The translations under genes and the position numbers were made by a program. The notes beneath the pieces were generated by a model that worked only from the letters and a program-made list of their open reading frames with translations, was not told the origin of the DNA and did not search any database. From the NCBI RefSeq assembly GCF_029335315.1, contig NZ_JARJLT010000202.1:1-54271 (forward strand): a stretch of DNA of 54,271 nt. Reading direction: 5' to 3'. This DNA comes from Pseudomonas citronellolis. Lineage in GTDB: Bacteria; Pseudomonadota; Gammaproteobacteria; Pseudomonadales; Pseudomonadaceae. Below, piece by piece: positions 17,846-28,897 of the stretch; the stretch's first letter is position 1, and each line of letters starts with the position of its first letter.

Positions 17846-17865
17846 TTGTTCCCTATACACAACAA
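17846..17865. promoter_or_regulatory. Candidate LysR box
   Basis: TTGTT-N10-AACAA contains the T-N11-A core of LysR sites and starts 3 bases upstream of the LysR start codon. It would suit autorepression and control of the divergent pump. Confidence 0.5.
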
Positions 17866-17950
17866 AGTTTCCGAATTGTAGCGACTGCGCCCCGACCGGG
17901 AACACTGGTAAATTGGTGAACATTTTGGCCAACCAAACGCTCGTTTTCCC

Positions 17951-18985
17951 ATGCCCGCACAATTACAACGCCGCCTGAGCATCTTCCTCGTCCTCCTCAC
18001 CCTGGTCGGCCTCGCCTTCCTCGGCCGCTGGTACTTCATCGGCCGTTTCCAGGAGACCACCGACAACGCCTACGTCCAGGGCGAGATCACGCGCATCGCC
18101 AGCCAACTGGGCGCGCGCATCGACCAGGTGCTGGTCACCGACAACCAGCACGTGGAAAAAGGCCAGTTGCTGGTCAAGCTGGAGGACGCCGATTTCCGCC
18201 TGGCGCTGGACCGCGCCAAGGCCAGCCTGGCCACTCACGAAGCCGAACTGGTGCAGGCACGCAGCAAGCTCAAGGGCCAGGGCAGCATGATCGCCGCCAG
18301 CGAGGCCGACCTGAACGCCAGCCAGGCTACCTTCGGCCGCACCCAGATAGACCTGAACCGCGCGCAGACCCTGCGCAAGCCCGGCTACGTCTCCGAGGAG
18401 CGCGTCACCACCCTGACCGCCGACTCCCACGTGGCCCGCTCCCAGGTGGCCAAGGCCCAGGCCGACCTGCAGGCCCAGCACATCCAGGTCGACGCCCTGA
18501 ACGCCGACATCAAGCGCCTGCAGGCACAGATCGACGCCTCCCGCGCGGAGATCGCCCAGGCAGAGATCAACCTGGCGCGCACCGAGATCCATGCCCCGGT
18601 GAGTGGCCTGGTCGGCCAGCGCAACGCCCGCGTCGGCCAGTACGTGCAGGTCGGCAGCCAGCTGCTGTCGCTGGTGCCCGACGACGGCATCTGGGTGCAG
18701 GCCAACTTCAAGGAAACCCAGGTCGGCAAGATGCGCCCGGGGCAGAAGGCCCGGCTGATCCTCGACAGCTTCCCCGACCAGCCCATCGAGGGCTGCGTGG
18801 ACAGCCTGTTCGCCGCCTCCGGCGCGCAGTTCAGCCTGCTGCCGCCGGACAACGCCACCGGCAACTTCACCAAGGTGGTGCAGCGCATTCCGGTCAAGAT
18901 CACCTTCGCCGCCGACAGCCCGCTCAAGGGCCTGGTGCGCCCGGGCATGTCGGTCGAGGCCGAGGTGCAGATCGGTGAGCGCTGA
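17951..18985 (+). CDS. EmrA/HlyD-type membrane fusion protein of an efflux pump
   Basis: Periplasmic adaptor of 344 residues that links an inner-membrane transporter to an outer-membrane channel. One membrane anchor lies at about residues 8-28 (LSIFLVLLTLVGLAFLGRW). TTDNAYVQGEITRIAS (37-52) begins the lipoyl-like domain, followed by a long alpha-helical hairpin (about 80-190) rich in Ala, Gln and Asp, and beta-barrel sequences after 200 (ARTEIHAPVSGLVGQRNARV). It overlaps the MFS gene by 11 bases. No outer-membrane partner is encoded here. Confidence 0.92.
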   Translation: MPAQLQRRLSIFLVLLTLVGLAFLGRWYFIGRFQETTDNAYVQGEITRIASQLGARIDQVLVTDNQHVEKGQLLVKLEDADFRLALDRAKASLATHEAELVQARSKLKGQGSMIAASEADLNASQATFGRTQIDLNRAQTLRKPGYVSEERVTTLTADSHVARSQVAKAQADLQAQHIQVDALNADIKRLQAQIDASRAEIAQAEINLARTEIHAPVSGLVGQRNARVGQYVQVGSQLLSLVPDDGIWVQANFKETQVGKMRPGQKARLILDSFPDQPIEGCVDSLFAASGAQFSLLPPDNATGNFTKVVQRIPVKITFAADSPLKGLVRPGMSVEAEVQIGER

Positions 18986-20534
18986 TCCCCTCGTCCGACC
19001 GGTCGGGGAACCCAGCCGGCGCGACTGGATCGCCGTGCTCGCGGCGATGCTCGGCGCCTTCATGGCGGTGCTCGACATCCAGATCACCAACTCCTCGCTG
19101 AAGGACATCCAGGGCGCGCTGGCCGCGACCCTGGAGGAAGGCTCGTGGATCTCCACCTCCTACCTGGTGGCCGAGATCATCATGATCCCGCTCACCGCCT
19201 GGCTGGTGCAGCTGCTCTCGGCGCGGCGCCTGGCGGTGATGGTGTCGATCGGCTTCCTGTTCTCCTCGCTGCTGTGCTCCTTCTCCTGGAACCTGGAGAG
19301 CATGATCGTGTTCCGCGCCATGCAGGGCTTCACCGGCGGCGCGCTGATCCCCCTGGCCTTCACCCTGAGCCTGCTCAAGCTGCCGGACCACCACCGGCCC
19401 AAGGGCATGGCGCTGTTCGCCATCACCGCCACCTTCGCCCCGTCGATCGGGCCGACCCTGGGCGGCTGGCTGACCGAGAACTTCGGCTGGGAATACATCT
19501 TCTACATCAACATCCCCCCGGGCCTGCTGATGATCGCCGGGCTGCTCTACGGCCTGGAGAAGAAGCCGCCGCACTGGGAGTTGCTGAAGAGCACCGACTA
19601 CGCCGGCATCGTGACCATGGCCGTCGGCCTGGGCTGCCTGCAGGTGTTCCTCGAGGAAGGCCATCGCAAGGACTGGCTGGAGTCGAACCTGATCGTCAGC
19701 CTGGGCAGCATCGCCCTGGTCAGCCTGATCCTGTTCGTCATCCTGCAGACCTCGCGGCCCAACCCGCTGATCAACCTCGGCATCCTGCGCAACCGCAACT
19801 TCGGCCTGTCGAGCATCTCCAGTGTCGGCCTGGGCATGGGGCTGTATGGCTCGATCTATGTGCTGCCGCTGTACCTCGCGCAGATCCAGGGCTACAACGC
19901 CATGCAGATCGGCGAGGTGATCATGTGGATGGGCGTGCCGCAGCTGTTCCTCATCCCGCTGATTCCCAAGCTGATGAAGATCATCCAGCCGCGCCTGCTA
20001 TGCGCCATCGGCTTCGGCCTGTTCGGCCTGGCGAGCTTCTGCTCGGGGGTGCTCAACCCGGACTTCGCCGGCCCGCAGTTCAACCAGATCCAGTTATTGC
20101 GCGCGCTCGGCCAGCCGATGGTGATGGTCACCATCTCGCTGATCGCCACCGTCTACCTGCAACCGCAGGACGCCGGCTCCGCCTCCAGCCTGTTCAACAT
20201 CCTGCGCAACCTCGGCGGCGCCATCGGCATCGCCCTGCTGGCGACCCTGCTGGATAGCCGCGCCAAGGTCTACTACGACTACCTGCGCGAGGCCGTGGTG
20301 CCGCTGAACGGCGCCGTGGACGAGCGCCTGGCGCAGTTGACCACGCAGCTCGGCAGCCAGCAGGCGGCGCTGGCGGAGATCGGCCAGATCGTCCACCAGC
20401 AGGCGGCGATCATGGCCTACAACGACGCCTTCCACGCCATCGGCATCGTGCTGGCGATCAGCATGCTCGCCGTGCTGCTGACCCGCCCGCTACCGGCCGG
20501 CTTCGGCGCCCAGGCCGGCGCCGGCGCGCACTGA
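18975..20534 (+). CDS. EmrB/QacA-type MFS drug transporter (DHA2)
   Basis: A 519-residue proton-driven exporter with about 14 membrane helices. LDIQITNSSLKDIQGALAAT and WISTSYLVAEIIMIPLTAWL are the DHA2 helix 1-2 motifs, and ATFAPSIGPTLGGWLTENF is motif C of antiporters. The GTG start at 18975 lies inside the end of the adaptor gene, a sign of translational coupling. With the adaptor it would move hydrophobic toxic compounds or acids out. As I remember it, this pair corresponds to PA3136-PA3137 of PAO1. Confidence 0.93.
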   Translation: MSADPLVRPVGEPSRRDWIAVLAAMLGAFMAVLDIQITNSSLKDIQGALAATLEEGSWISTSYLVAEIIMIPLTAWLVQLLSARRLAVMVSIGFLFSSLLCSFSWNLESMIVFRAMQGFTGGALIPLAFTLSLLKLPDHHRPKGMALFAITATFAPSIGPTLGGWLTENFGWEYIFYINIPPGLLMIAGLLYGLEKKPPHWELLKSTDYAGIVTMAVGLGCLQVFLEEGHRKDWLESNLIVSLGSIALVSLILFVILQTSRPNPLINLGILRNRNFGLSSISSVGLGMGLYGSIYVLPLYLAQIQGYNAMQIGEVIMWMGVPQLFLIPLIPKLMKIIQPRLLCAIGFGLFGLASFCSGVLNPDFAGPQFNQIQLLRALGQPMVMVTISLIATVYLQPQDAGSASSLFNILRNLGGAIGIALLATLLDSRAKVYYDYLREAVVPLNGAVDERLAQLTTQLGSQQAALAEIGQIVHQQAAIMAYNDAFHAIGIVLAISMLAVLLTRPLPAGFGAQAGAGAH

Positions 20535-20552
20535 CGACGGCGCCGGTGGGGG

Positions 20553-22568
<2,016 letters not shown>

Positions 22569-22663
22569 GGGAACCTCGCTGTGGGGTGTGACGCGGGCGC
22601 GGCTGCGGCGTCAAACCAGGCGAAAGCATGCGCGATCAACTCGCAGCCTGCCATAGAGGCCTA

Positions 22664-22669
22664 TATAAT
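22664..22669 (+). promoter_or_regulatory. Possible -10 element of the aminotransferase gene
   Basis: TATAAT is a perfect -10 hexamer 82 bases before the start codon; no good -35 is seen 16-18 bases upstream. The leader between holds a run of G and C (GCGCGGGGG). Confidence 0.4.
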
Positions 22670-22751
22670 ACCGGCCCGTCGACGCATCCCCCAGCGCCGT
22701 GCGCGGGGGTTGCAATTGCATCTTCACTCCCGCCTTAGAGCTGCCGCCAAA

Positions 22752-23948
22752 ATGAGTCTGTTCTCCGCTGTCGAAATGGCCCCCCGCGACCCCATCCTGG
22801 GCCTGAACGAAGCTTTCAACGCCGATACCCGCCCGGGCAAGATCAACCTCGGCGTGGGCGTGTACTACAACGAGGAAGGCCGCCTCCCGTTGCTACGCGC
22901 CGTACAGGCCGCGGAGAAAGCCCGCATCGAGGCCCACGCGCCGCGTGGCTACCTGCCGATCGAGGGCATCGCCGCCTATGACCAGGGCGTGCAGAAACTG
23001 CTGTTCGGCGCCGATTCCGAGCTGCTGGCCGAAGGCCGCGTGGTCACCACCCAGGCCGTGGGCGGCACCGGCGCGCTGAAGACCGGCGCCGACTTCCTCA
23101 AGCGCCTGCTGCCCAATGCCACCGTCGCCATCAGCGACCCGAGCTGGGAAAACCACCGCGCGCTGTTCGAAGCCGCCGGCTTCCCGGTGCAGAACTATCG
23201 CTACTACGACGCCGCCAGCCACGGCGTGAACCGCGCCGGCCTGCTGGAAGACCTGAACGCCCTGCCCTCGCAGTCGATCGTGGTCCTGCACGCCTGCTGC
23301 CACAACCCGACCGGCGTCGACCTGAGCATGGACGACTGGAAACAGGTCCTGGACGTGCTCAAGGCCAAGGGTCACGTGCCTTTCCTCGACATCGCCTACC
23401 AGGGCTTCGGTGACGGCATCGACGAAGACGCCGCCGCCGTGCGCCTGTTCGCCACGTCGGGCCTGAACTTCTTCGTCTCCAGCTCCTTCTCCAAGTCGTT
23501 CTCGCTGTACGGCGAGCGCGTTGGCGCCCTGTCGGTCGTGACCAACAGCCGCGAGGAGTCCACCCGCGTCCTGTCCCAGGTCAAACGCGTGATCCGCACC
23601 AACTACTCCAACCCGCCGACCCACGGCGCCAGCGTCGTCTCCGCCGTGCTCAACAGCCCGGAACTGCGCGCCCAGTGGGAAGAGGAACTGGGTGAAATGC
23701 GCAGCCGTATCCGCAACATGCGCGTCGCCATGGTCGAGCAACTGGCCGCCCTGGGCGCCAAGCGCGACTTCGGCTTCGTCGCCGAGCAGCGCGGTATGTT
23801 CTCCTACTCCGGCCTGACCGCCGAGCAGGTGGAACGCCTGAAGAACGAGTTCGGCATCTACGCCGTCGGCACCGGCCGCATCTGCGTTGCCGCGCTGAAC
23901 AACGGCAACCTGGACACCGTTACCCGCGCCATCGTCCAGGTGCTCTGA
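22752..23948 (+). CDS. Aromatic-amino-acid/aspartate aminotransferase
   Basis: A PLP enzyme of fold type I, aspartate aminotransferase subfamily Ia, 398 residues. The lysine that binds PLP is Lys248 in SSSFSKSFSLYGERVG, HNPTGVD (184-190) holds the cofactor-ring asparagine, and GYLPIEG (66-72) is typical of TyrB/AspC. It swaps amino groups between aspartate or aromatic amino acids and 2-oxoglutarate. Specificity (TyrB or AspC) cannot be fixed by eye. It is alone on its transcript, ended by a hairpin that overlaps the next promoter. Confidence 0.93.
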   Translation: MSLFSAVEMAPRDPILGLNEAFNADTRPGKINLGVGVYYNEEGRLPLLRAVQAAEKARIEAHAPRGYLPIEGIAAYDQGVQKLLFGADSELLAEGRVVTTQAVGGTGALKTGADFLKRLLPNATVAISDPSWENHRALFEAAGFPVQNYRYYDAASHGVNRAGLLEDLNALPSQSIVVLHACCHNPTGVDLSMDDWKQVLDVLKAKGHVPFLDIAYQGFGDGIDEDAAAVRLFATSGLNFFVSSSFSKSFSLYGERVGALSVVTNSREESTRVLSQVKRVIRTNYSNPPTHGASVVSAVLNSPELRAQWEEELGEMRSRIRNMRVAMVEQLAALGAKRDFGFVAEQRGMFSYSGLTAEQVERLKNEFGIYAVGTGRICVAALNNGNLDTVTRAIVQVL

Positions 23949-23956
23949 AAAAAGTC

Positions 23957-23992
23957 GGGGAAGTCGTCGCTAGATTGTTGACTTCCCCTTCT
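23957..23992 (+). terminator. Terminator of the aminotransferase gene
   Basis: GGGGAAGTC (23957-23965) pairs with GACTTCCCC (23980-23988), followed by TTCTT. Its right arm contains most of the -35 hexamer of the tRNA-Asn promoter. Confidence 0.7.
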
Positions 23993-24005
23993 TAATCAGT
24001 AAGAT
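23978..24005 (+). promoter_or_regulatory. Sigma-70 promoter of tRNA-Asn
   Basis: TTGACT (23978-23983), a 16-base spacer, then TAAGAT (24000-24005), followed by an ACGCACCG discriminator. The tRNA starts 13 bases after the -10. Confidence 0.8.
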
Positions 24006-24017
24006 ACGCACCGTTGT

Positions 24018-24093
24018 TCCGCGATAGCTCAGTCGGTAGAGCAAATGACTGTTAATCATTGGGTCCCTGGTTCGAGTCCAGGTCGCGGAGCCA
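24018..24093 (+). tRNA. tRNA-Asn (GTT)
   Basis: A 76-nt tRNA with acceptor TCCGCGA/TCGCGGA, G discriminator and encoded CCA. The anticodon loop CTGTTAA gives GTT, and the T-arm has GGTTCGAGTCC. Confidence 0.98.
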
Positions 24094-24100
24094 AATTCGA

Positions 24101-24131
24101 AAAGCCCTCGGCACATGCCGAGGGCTTTTTC
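24101..24131 (+). terminator. Terminator after tRNA-Asn
   Basis: AAGCCCTCGGCA and TGCCGAGGGCTT pair around a 2-base centre, followed by a T-run. It lies 8 bases past the tRNA. Confidence 0.92.
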
Positions 24132-24234
24132 TTTGCGCCGAAGAAAAGCGCCCTGGACGCGTATCCGCCGCAAGGCCGAACTGAAGCGCATCAGGCCTCT
24201 CGGCGCCGAGCCCCCCAGACTCCCTTCGGAAAAT

Positions 24235-24268
24235 GAAAAGGGCCGGTCGGATCGACCAGCCCTTTTCT
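24235..24268 (-). terminator. Terminator after the comEA-like gene
   Basis: AAAAGGGC, a GC-rich centre with its own CGGTCG/CGACC pairing, and GCCCTTTT, 15 bases past the stop. Nothing coding is seen between this hairpin and the previous one (24132-24234). Confidence 0.85.
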
Positions 24269-24282
24269 CCATCGCTCCCCGC

Positions 24283-24624
24283 TCACTCCACCGTCAGCAG
24301 GTCACGATTCTTGTCCAGCAGGGCCTTGCCGACCCCCTTCACTTCCAGCAACTGGTCCACGCTGGTGAACGGTCCATTGGCCTCGCGATAGGCCAGGATG
24401 GCTTCCGCCTTGGCCTTGCCGATCCCCTTCAGCTTTTGCTCCAGCGATGCCGCGTCGGCGGTATTGAGGTTCAGCTTGTCGCCAGCCTCGGCCGTCACGT
24501 GCATCGTCACCGTCGCCGGCTTCAGCGGCTCGACGGCAGGCTCGACGGCGGGCGCAGCGGCGGCCAGCGAATGGAAGGTCATGCCGGAGAACAGGATCAG
24601 CAGTGCTGCGAACAGTCTACGCAT
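24283..24624 (-). CDS. Helix-hairpin-helix protein, ComEA-like
   Basis: A 113-residue secreted or periplasmic protein. Residues 1-22 form a signal peptide (MRRLFAALLILFSGMTFHSLA, then AAA). The rest is a double helix-hairpin-helix DNA-binding domain (LNLNTADAASLEQKLKGIG, then GKAKAEAILAYR and VKGVGKALLDKN). ComEA proteins bind incoming DNA during natural transformation, but short single-domain forms are common in Pseudomonas and transformation is not implied. The ATG at 24624 is chosen for its AAGGAG and the signal peptide; the frame extends upstream without support. Confidence 0.88.
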   Translation of the reverse strand: MRRLFAALLILFSGMTFHSLAAAAPAVEPAVEPLKPATVTMHVTAEAGDKLNLNTADAASLEQKLKGIGKAKAEAILAYREANGPFTSVDQLLEVKGVGKALLDKNRDLLTVE

Positions 24625-24801
24625 GGTATCGCTCCTTGAAATGAAGGTATGCGCGAGTCGCCATGGACCCGCCCCGATACCTTCAACCCAGGAAGCAATC
24701 CGAAAATAGCCCTTTAACCGGATGGAGCGCCTAAATAGACACCCCTTACGCACTGACGGGAAATCTTCCCCTGCATCAGGGAAGGTTCGCGCAGGCAGCC
24801 G

Positions 24802-26793
24802 TCAAGGCTCCATACGACGCTGCTGGTGCACCAGGTCGACGATGTCGCCGTCCGGGCAGTAGCCGTTCACCGTTTCGCGCAGCAGCATGCGCACCTGGGC
24901 GTAATCGCCGGCCTCCACCGAGCGCAGCAGGGAACCCAACACGACCTTGAAGGCGTCCCAGGGCAGCATCTCCTCACTGGCTTTCATGATCATCGGGTGC
25001 TCGGTCGCCCCTACCTCGTCACCGATCAGCAGCTCCTCGTAGAGCTTCTCGCCCGGACGCAGGCCACTGAACTCGATGGAGATGTCGCCGTGCGGGGTAG
25101 CTTCCGAGCGCACGCTGAGACCGGACAGGTGGATCATCCGCTGGGCCAGCTCGAGGATCTTCACCGGCTGCCCCATGTCGAGCACGAAGACGTCGCCGCC
25201 ACGCCCCATGGCGCCCGCCTGGATCACCAGCTGGGCGGCTTCGGGAATGGTCATGAAATAACGGGTGATCGCCGGGTGGGTGACGGTCACCGGGCCACCG
25301 CGCTTGATCTGTTCGCGGAACAGCGGGATGACCGAGCCGGACGAGCCGAGCACGTTGCCGAAGCGCACCATGGTGAAACGGGTCTTGTTCACCTGATGGA
25401 CGCCGGCCTTGTCGCCGAACAGGACCGGCGCCTGCTCCTGGCTGAGCGCCTGCAGGATCATCTCGGCCAGGCGTTTGGTGCCGCCCATCACGTTGGTCGG
25501 GCGCACCGCCTTGTCGGTGGAGATCAGCACGAAGTTCTGCACGCCCGCCTGGATCGACGCCTGGGCCGCGTGCAGCGTGCCGACCACGTTGTTCAGCACG
25601 CCCTCGGAAATGTTGTGCTCGACGATGGGCACGTGCTTGTAGGCCGCCGCGTGGTAGACCGTGTTGATCTTCCAGCTGTTCAGCACTTCGAGCAGGCGTT
25701 CGGGGCTGCGCACGGAGCCCAGGATCGGCACCAGCTGCACCGCCAGCGACTCGCGCCGCACGCGGTGCTCCAGCTCCTGGTGGATGCGGTAGAGATTGAA
25801 CTCGCAGTGCTCGAACAGCACCATCACCGTCGGCCCGCAGGAGAGGATCTGCCGGCACAGCTCGGAACCGATGGAGCCGCCAGCCCCGGAGATCATCACG
25901 GCCTGGCCGCGAATGCAGTGTTCCAGCAGCTCGCGGCGCGGCGCCACCGGGTCGCGCCCCAGCAGGTCGGCGATGTCCACTTCCTGGATGTCGTCGACCT
26001 TCACCCGCCCGTTGGCCAGCTCGATGAACCCCGGAACGCTGCGCACGTGCAGCGGATAGGGCTCCAGCAGGCCGAGAATCTCGCGACGACGCGCCCGAGT
26101 GGCCGAAGGAATGGCCAGGAGCACTTCCTGGGCCCCGGTCTCGTCGATCATCTGCTGAATGTGCCTGGGCTTGAATACGCGCAGGCCGGCGATCACCCGA
26201 TCGGCGATCTCGTCGTCGTCATCGATGAAGGCCACCGGGCGCATCGCCCGACCCAGGCGCAGGGCCGCCACCAACTGGTTGCCCGCGGAGCCGGCGCCAT
26301 AGACGACCACCTTGATCAGGCCGTCATCCTGTCGCCCCAGGAAAGGCACGCCCTGCACGGTGCCGTACCAGTCACCCATGAAGTACTGGCGCATGACCAG
26401 GCGCAGGCCACCCACCATCACCAGGCTCAACCACCAGTAGTTGAGCACCAGGGAGCGCGGCACCGCCTCGATCACCGAGCGGTTCCAGTAGACCACCAGC
26501 GACAGCACCAGGGCCGAAATGGTCACCGCCTTCCAGATCGCGATCAGCGCGTCGTTGCCCAGGTAGCGCATGACCGCCCGGTACATGCCGAAGCGGATGA
26601 ACAGCGGAATGGCGATCAACGGCGCGGTGATGAACAGCCAAGCGTGCACCCGGAAGGGATAGGCCAGATCATCCGTGCCCAGGCGCACCACGAAGGAGAG
26701 CCACAGCGCCATCCATACGAGGAAGACGTCGGTGACCACCTGCAGCATGCGTTTGTAACGACGTGGGAGCCTCAGAAGGCGCTCTCGCAGCAT
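24802..26793 (-). CDS. wbpM: WbpM-like UDP-sugar 4,6-dehydratase
   Basis: A membrane-anchored nucleotide-sugar dehydratase of 663 residues, close to WbpM in size. Four hydrophobic helices lie in the first 135 residues, then a CoA-binding-like Rossmann unit (VVYGAGSAGNQLVAAL, 163-178) and the catalytic SDR domain with GAGGSIGSE at 303-311. The catalytic centre has Met436 and Lys440 (NVMGGTK) instead of the usual Tyr-x3-Lys, as in WbpM/FlaA1 relatives. It turns UDP-GlcNAc into the 4-keto-6-deoxy sugar for O-antigen. The ATG at 26793 is chosen by homology; the frame is open to 26937. Confidence 0.92.
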   Translation of the reverse strand: MLRERLLRLPRRYKRMLQVVTDVFLVWMALWLSFVVRLGTDDLAYPFRVHAWLFITAPLIAIPLFIRFGMYRAVMRYLGNDALIAIWKAVTISALVLSLVVYWNRSVIEAVPRSLVLNYWWLSLVMVGGLRLVMRQYFMGDWYGTVQGVPFLGRQDDGLIKVVVYGAGSAGNQLVAALRLGRAMRPVAFIDDDDEIADRVIAGLRVFKPRHIQQMIDETGAQEVLLAIPSATRARRREILGLLEPYPLHVRSVPGFIELANGRVKVDDIQEVDIADLLGRDPVAPRRELLEHCIRGQAVMISGAGGSIGSELCRQILSCGPTVMVLFEHCEFNLYRIHQELEHRVRRESLAVQLVPILGSVRSPERLLEVLNSWKINTVYHAAAYKHVPIVEHNISEGVLNNVVGTLHAAQASIQAGVQNFVLISTDKAVRPTNVMGGTKRLAEMILQALSQEQAPVLFGDKAGVHQVNKTRFTMVRFGNVLGSSGSVIPLFREQIKRGGPVTVTHPAITRYFMTIPEAAQLVIQAGAMGRGGDVFVLDMGQPVKILELAQRMIHLSGLSVRSEATPHGDISIEFSGLRPGEKLYEELLIGDEVGATEHPMIMKASEEMLPWDAFKVVLGSLLRSVEAGDYAQVRMLLRETVNGYCPDGDIVDLVHQQRRMEP

Positions 26794-26875
26794 ATCCTTT
26801 CGTCCTTTTCGAGCTTGGGAGTCTTCTCCCGCCTTACATTGACCACCATTTCCCATGGAGTTCAGCGCAATTTCC

Positions 26876-27883
26876 CTATTCCGGGGCTCCCGCCCCCAAG
26901 ATCGCGACGACCAGCACCAATGGAGCATAGGCAACAATCAGCCCCAGCACGCCATCGATCCACCCCAGCGTCACCAAAACCGCGATCGGTAACAGCCACG
27001 CGAGATTGACCGCGACCACCGCGAGGCTGACCGCGCGGTGCTGCCCGAGCCGGCGCGAGGCACGCTGGTACGCGTGGCTGCGATGCGCCAGGTAGACGCG
27101 CTCGCCGCGCAACAAGCGACGCGCCAGCGTCCAGGTGGCGTCGACCACGAAGACCCCGAGCAGGATGAGCCAGGCCCAGAACAGTTGCGGCGCCGTCCAG
27201 GCCGCCTGCAGTGACAGACCGCCCAGCACCAGGCCGAGGAAACCGCTGCCGGCGTCACCCATGAAGATTCTTGCCGGCGGGAAGTTCCACAGCAGGAATC
27301 CCAGCGCCGCCGCCGCCAGCAGCAGCGGCAGACCGGCCTGCGCGCCCGCCCCGACGAACCAGTAGCACAGCGCGCCGCCGACGCAGACGGTGATGGCTTC
27401 CAGGCTGGCGATGCCGTCGATGCCGTCCATGAAGTTGTAGAGGTTGAGCAGCCACACCAGGTAGAAGAGCGCCGCCAGCCAGCCGACGACCCCGAGGTCC
27501 CAATTCGCCCCGGCGACCGGCAGCGCCGGCAAGCCTCCCAGCACGTAGAGCAGCAGCGCGGCACCGAGGAAATGCCCCAACAGGCGCCAGCGGGCCGGCA
27601 CGGGACGATGATCGTCGACGAAGCCGACCAGGGCTATCAGGGCACCCGGCAGGACCAGGCTGAGCATCTCGCGCGTATCGGCCAACCCCAGCCACCAGGC
27701 CAGCAGCAGCACCAACAGGAAACTCAGGACGATCGCCACCCCGCCACCGCGAGGAGTGGGCACGCTATGCGAACTGCGCTCGTTCGGCACATCCATGACG
27801 CTGCGCGCCAAGGCGTAGCGACGCACGCTGGCGGTACCCGCCCAGGCCAGAAGCACGGCGAGGAGCAACAGCACGACAGTCAT
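26876..27883 (-). CDS. wbpL: WbpL-like polyprenyl-phosphate sugar-1-phosphate transferase
   Basis: An MraY/WecA-family membrane enzyme of 335 residues that starts a lipid-linked glycan by moving a sugar-1-phosphate to undecaprenyl phosphate. About ten hydrophobic helices are visible. Asp90-Asp91 in FVDDHRP, NFMDGIDG (150-157) and FMGDAGSGF (207-215) are the magnesium and catalytic motifs. The ATG at 27883 overlaps the upstream epimerase stop by four bases (ATGA) and has GGGAGG in front. In P. aeruginosa WbpL starts both O-antigen types. It ends 83 bp before wbpM. Confidence 0.9.
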   Translation of the reverse strand: MTVVLLLLAVLLAWAGTASVRRYALARSVMDVPNERSSHSVPTPRGGGVAIVLSFLLVLLLAWWLGLADTREMLSLVLPGALIALVGFVDDHRPVPARWRLLGHFLGAALLLYVLGGLPALPVAGANWDLGVVGWLAALFYLVWLLNLYNFMDGIDGIASLEAITVCVGGALCYWFVGAGAQAGLPLLLAAAALGFLLWNFPPARIFMGDAGSGFLGLVLGGLSLQAAWTAPQLFWAWLILLGVFVVDATWTLARRLLRGERVYLAHRSHAYQRASRRLGQHRAVSLAVVAVNLAWLLPIAVLVTLGWIDGVLGLIVAYAPLVLVVAILGAGAPE

Positions 27884-28839
27884 CGGCCAGCCTCCCGGTA
27901 CCAGCTCGCGGTGACGGCGAGCGCCTGCGCGACGCCCACCGGCGGGCGCCAACCCAGCAGCTCGCGATTCTTGTCGACGCTTACCTGCAGCGAACCGAGC
28001 ACCCGCTGCGCCTGCTCACGACGCCCGAGCAGCGCGGCGGCGCCGTGCAGCAGGAATTCCGGCACCGGCAGCTGCCGTGACGGCACGCCAAGGGCAACCG
28101 CCAGGTGGCGGCACAGCTCGGCGGTAGAGAGATCGTCATCGTCGCTGGCCAGGAACACCTGATTGGCGGCGCGCTCGTGGGCCAGGCAGACCCACACGAG
28201 GTCGACCAGGTTGTCCCGGGAAACCAGGCTGCGCTTGTTGCGCACCCAGGCGAAAGGCAGCGGGACCTGCCGCTGCACCGCGCGCATCAGGGCGGCGAAA
28301 TTGGCTCCCACACCCGGCCCGTAGACCAGCGGCGGGCGAATGACCACCACTTCCAGGCCGGTCTCCGCGGCGAGGGCCGCCAATGCCCTCTCCGCCTCCA
28401 GCTTGGAGACACCGTAGGGGTCCGCTGGCGCGGGCGCGTCATCGGCGCGGAACGGCCGCCCCGGCAGCGTGGCCTCGCCATTGACCTTGACCGAGCTGAT
28501 GAAGATGAAGCGGCGCACCCCGGCCGCGGCGGCCTGGCGCGCAAGATCGAGGGTCGCCTGCAGGTTGATCGCGCGAAACGCGGCCAGCGGATCGGCGGAG
28601 GTTTCCCGCATGACATGGACCCGCGCCGCCGCATGCACGATCACATCCACGCCACGCAGCGTCGGCCGCCAATCCCTTGCGCCCTCCAGTCCGTCGATGG
28701 GATGAACCTCGACACCAGGAAACTCGCCGCCCAACGGTGAGCGCACGGCCACCGCGAGACGCAACCCGGGCTCAGCCGCGAGTCGCTCGAGCAACCCTCG
28801 CCCGACGAAGCCGGTAGCCCCCGTCAAAAGTACTTTCAA
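27880..28839 (-). CDS. wbpV: NAD-dependent sugar epimerase/dehydratase, WbpV-like
   Basis: An extended-SDR enzyme of 319 residues. GATGFVG (7-13) binds NAD, SSVKVNG holds the serine, and YGVSK is the Tyr-x3-Lys pair. The order wbpV-wbpL-wbpM matches the end of the P. aeruginosa O6-type locus, where WbpV acts as a UDP-sugar C4 epimerase. Start choice: the TTG at 28839 gives MKVLLTGATG with GGGGAG five bases upstream, while a GTG six bases earlier overlaps that ribosome-binding site. The symbol is assigned on order and family only. Confidence 0.82.
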   Translation of the reverse strand: MKVLLTGATGFVGRGLLERLAAEPGLRLAVAVRSPLGGEFPGVEVHPIDGLEGARDWRPTLRGVDVIVHAAARVHVMRETSADPLAAFRAINLQATLDLARQAAAAGVRRFIFISSVKVNGEATLPGRPFRADDAPAPADPYGVSKLEAERALAALAAETGLEVVVIRPPLVYGPGVGANFAALMRAVQRQVPLPFAWVRNKRSLVSRDNLVDLVWVCLAHERAANQVFLASDDDDLSTAELCRHLAVALGVPSRQLPVPEFLLHGAAALLGRREQAQRVLGSLQVSVDKNRELLGWRPPVGVAQALAVTASWYREAGR

Positions 28840-28897
28840 ACCCACTCCCCAGAAACCCAGGCGCCGGGAATGTCCCGCGCGATATCCATTTCAAGCA

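Noticed and set aside
24283-24624. ComEA-like protein as evidence of a competence locus
   Set aside because: It stands alone, without comEC or pilus genes nearby; small helix-hairpin-helix exported proteins are common in non-transforming species.
24826-27009. A 727-codon plus-strand open frame opposite wbpM
   Set aside because: No domain or ribosome-binding site, and the opposite strand encodes an intact WbpM-like enzyme with motifs.
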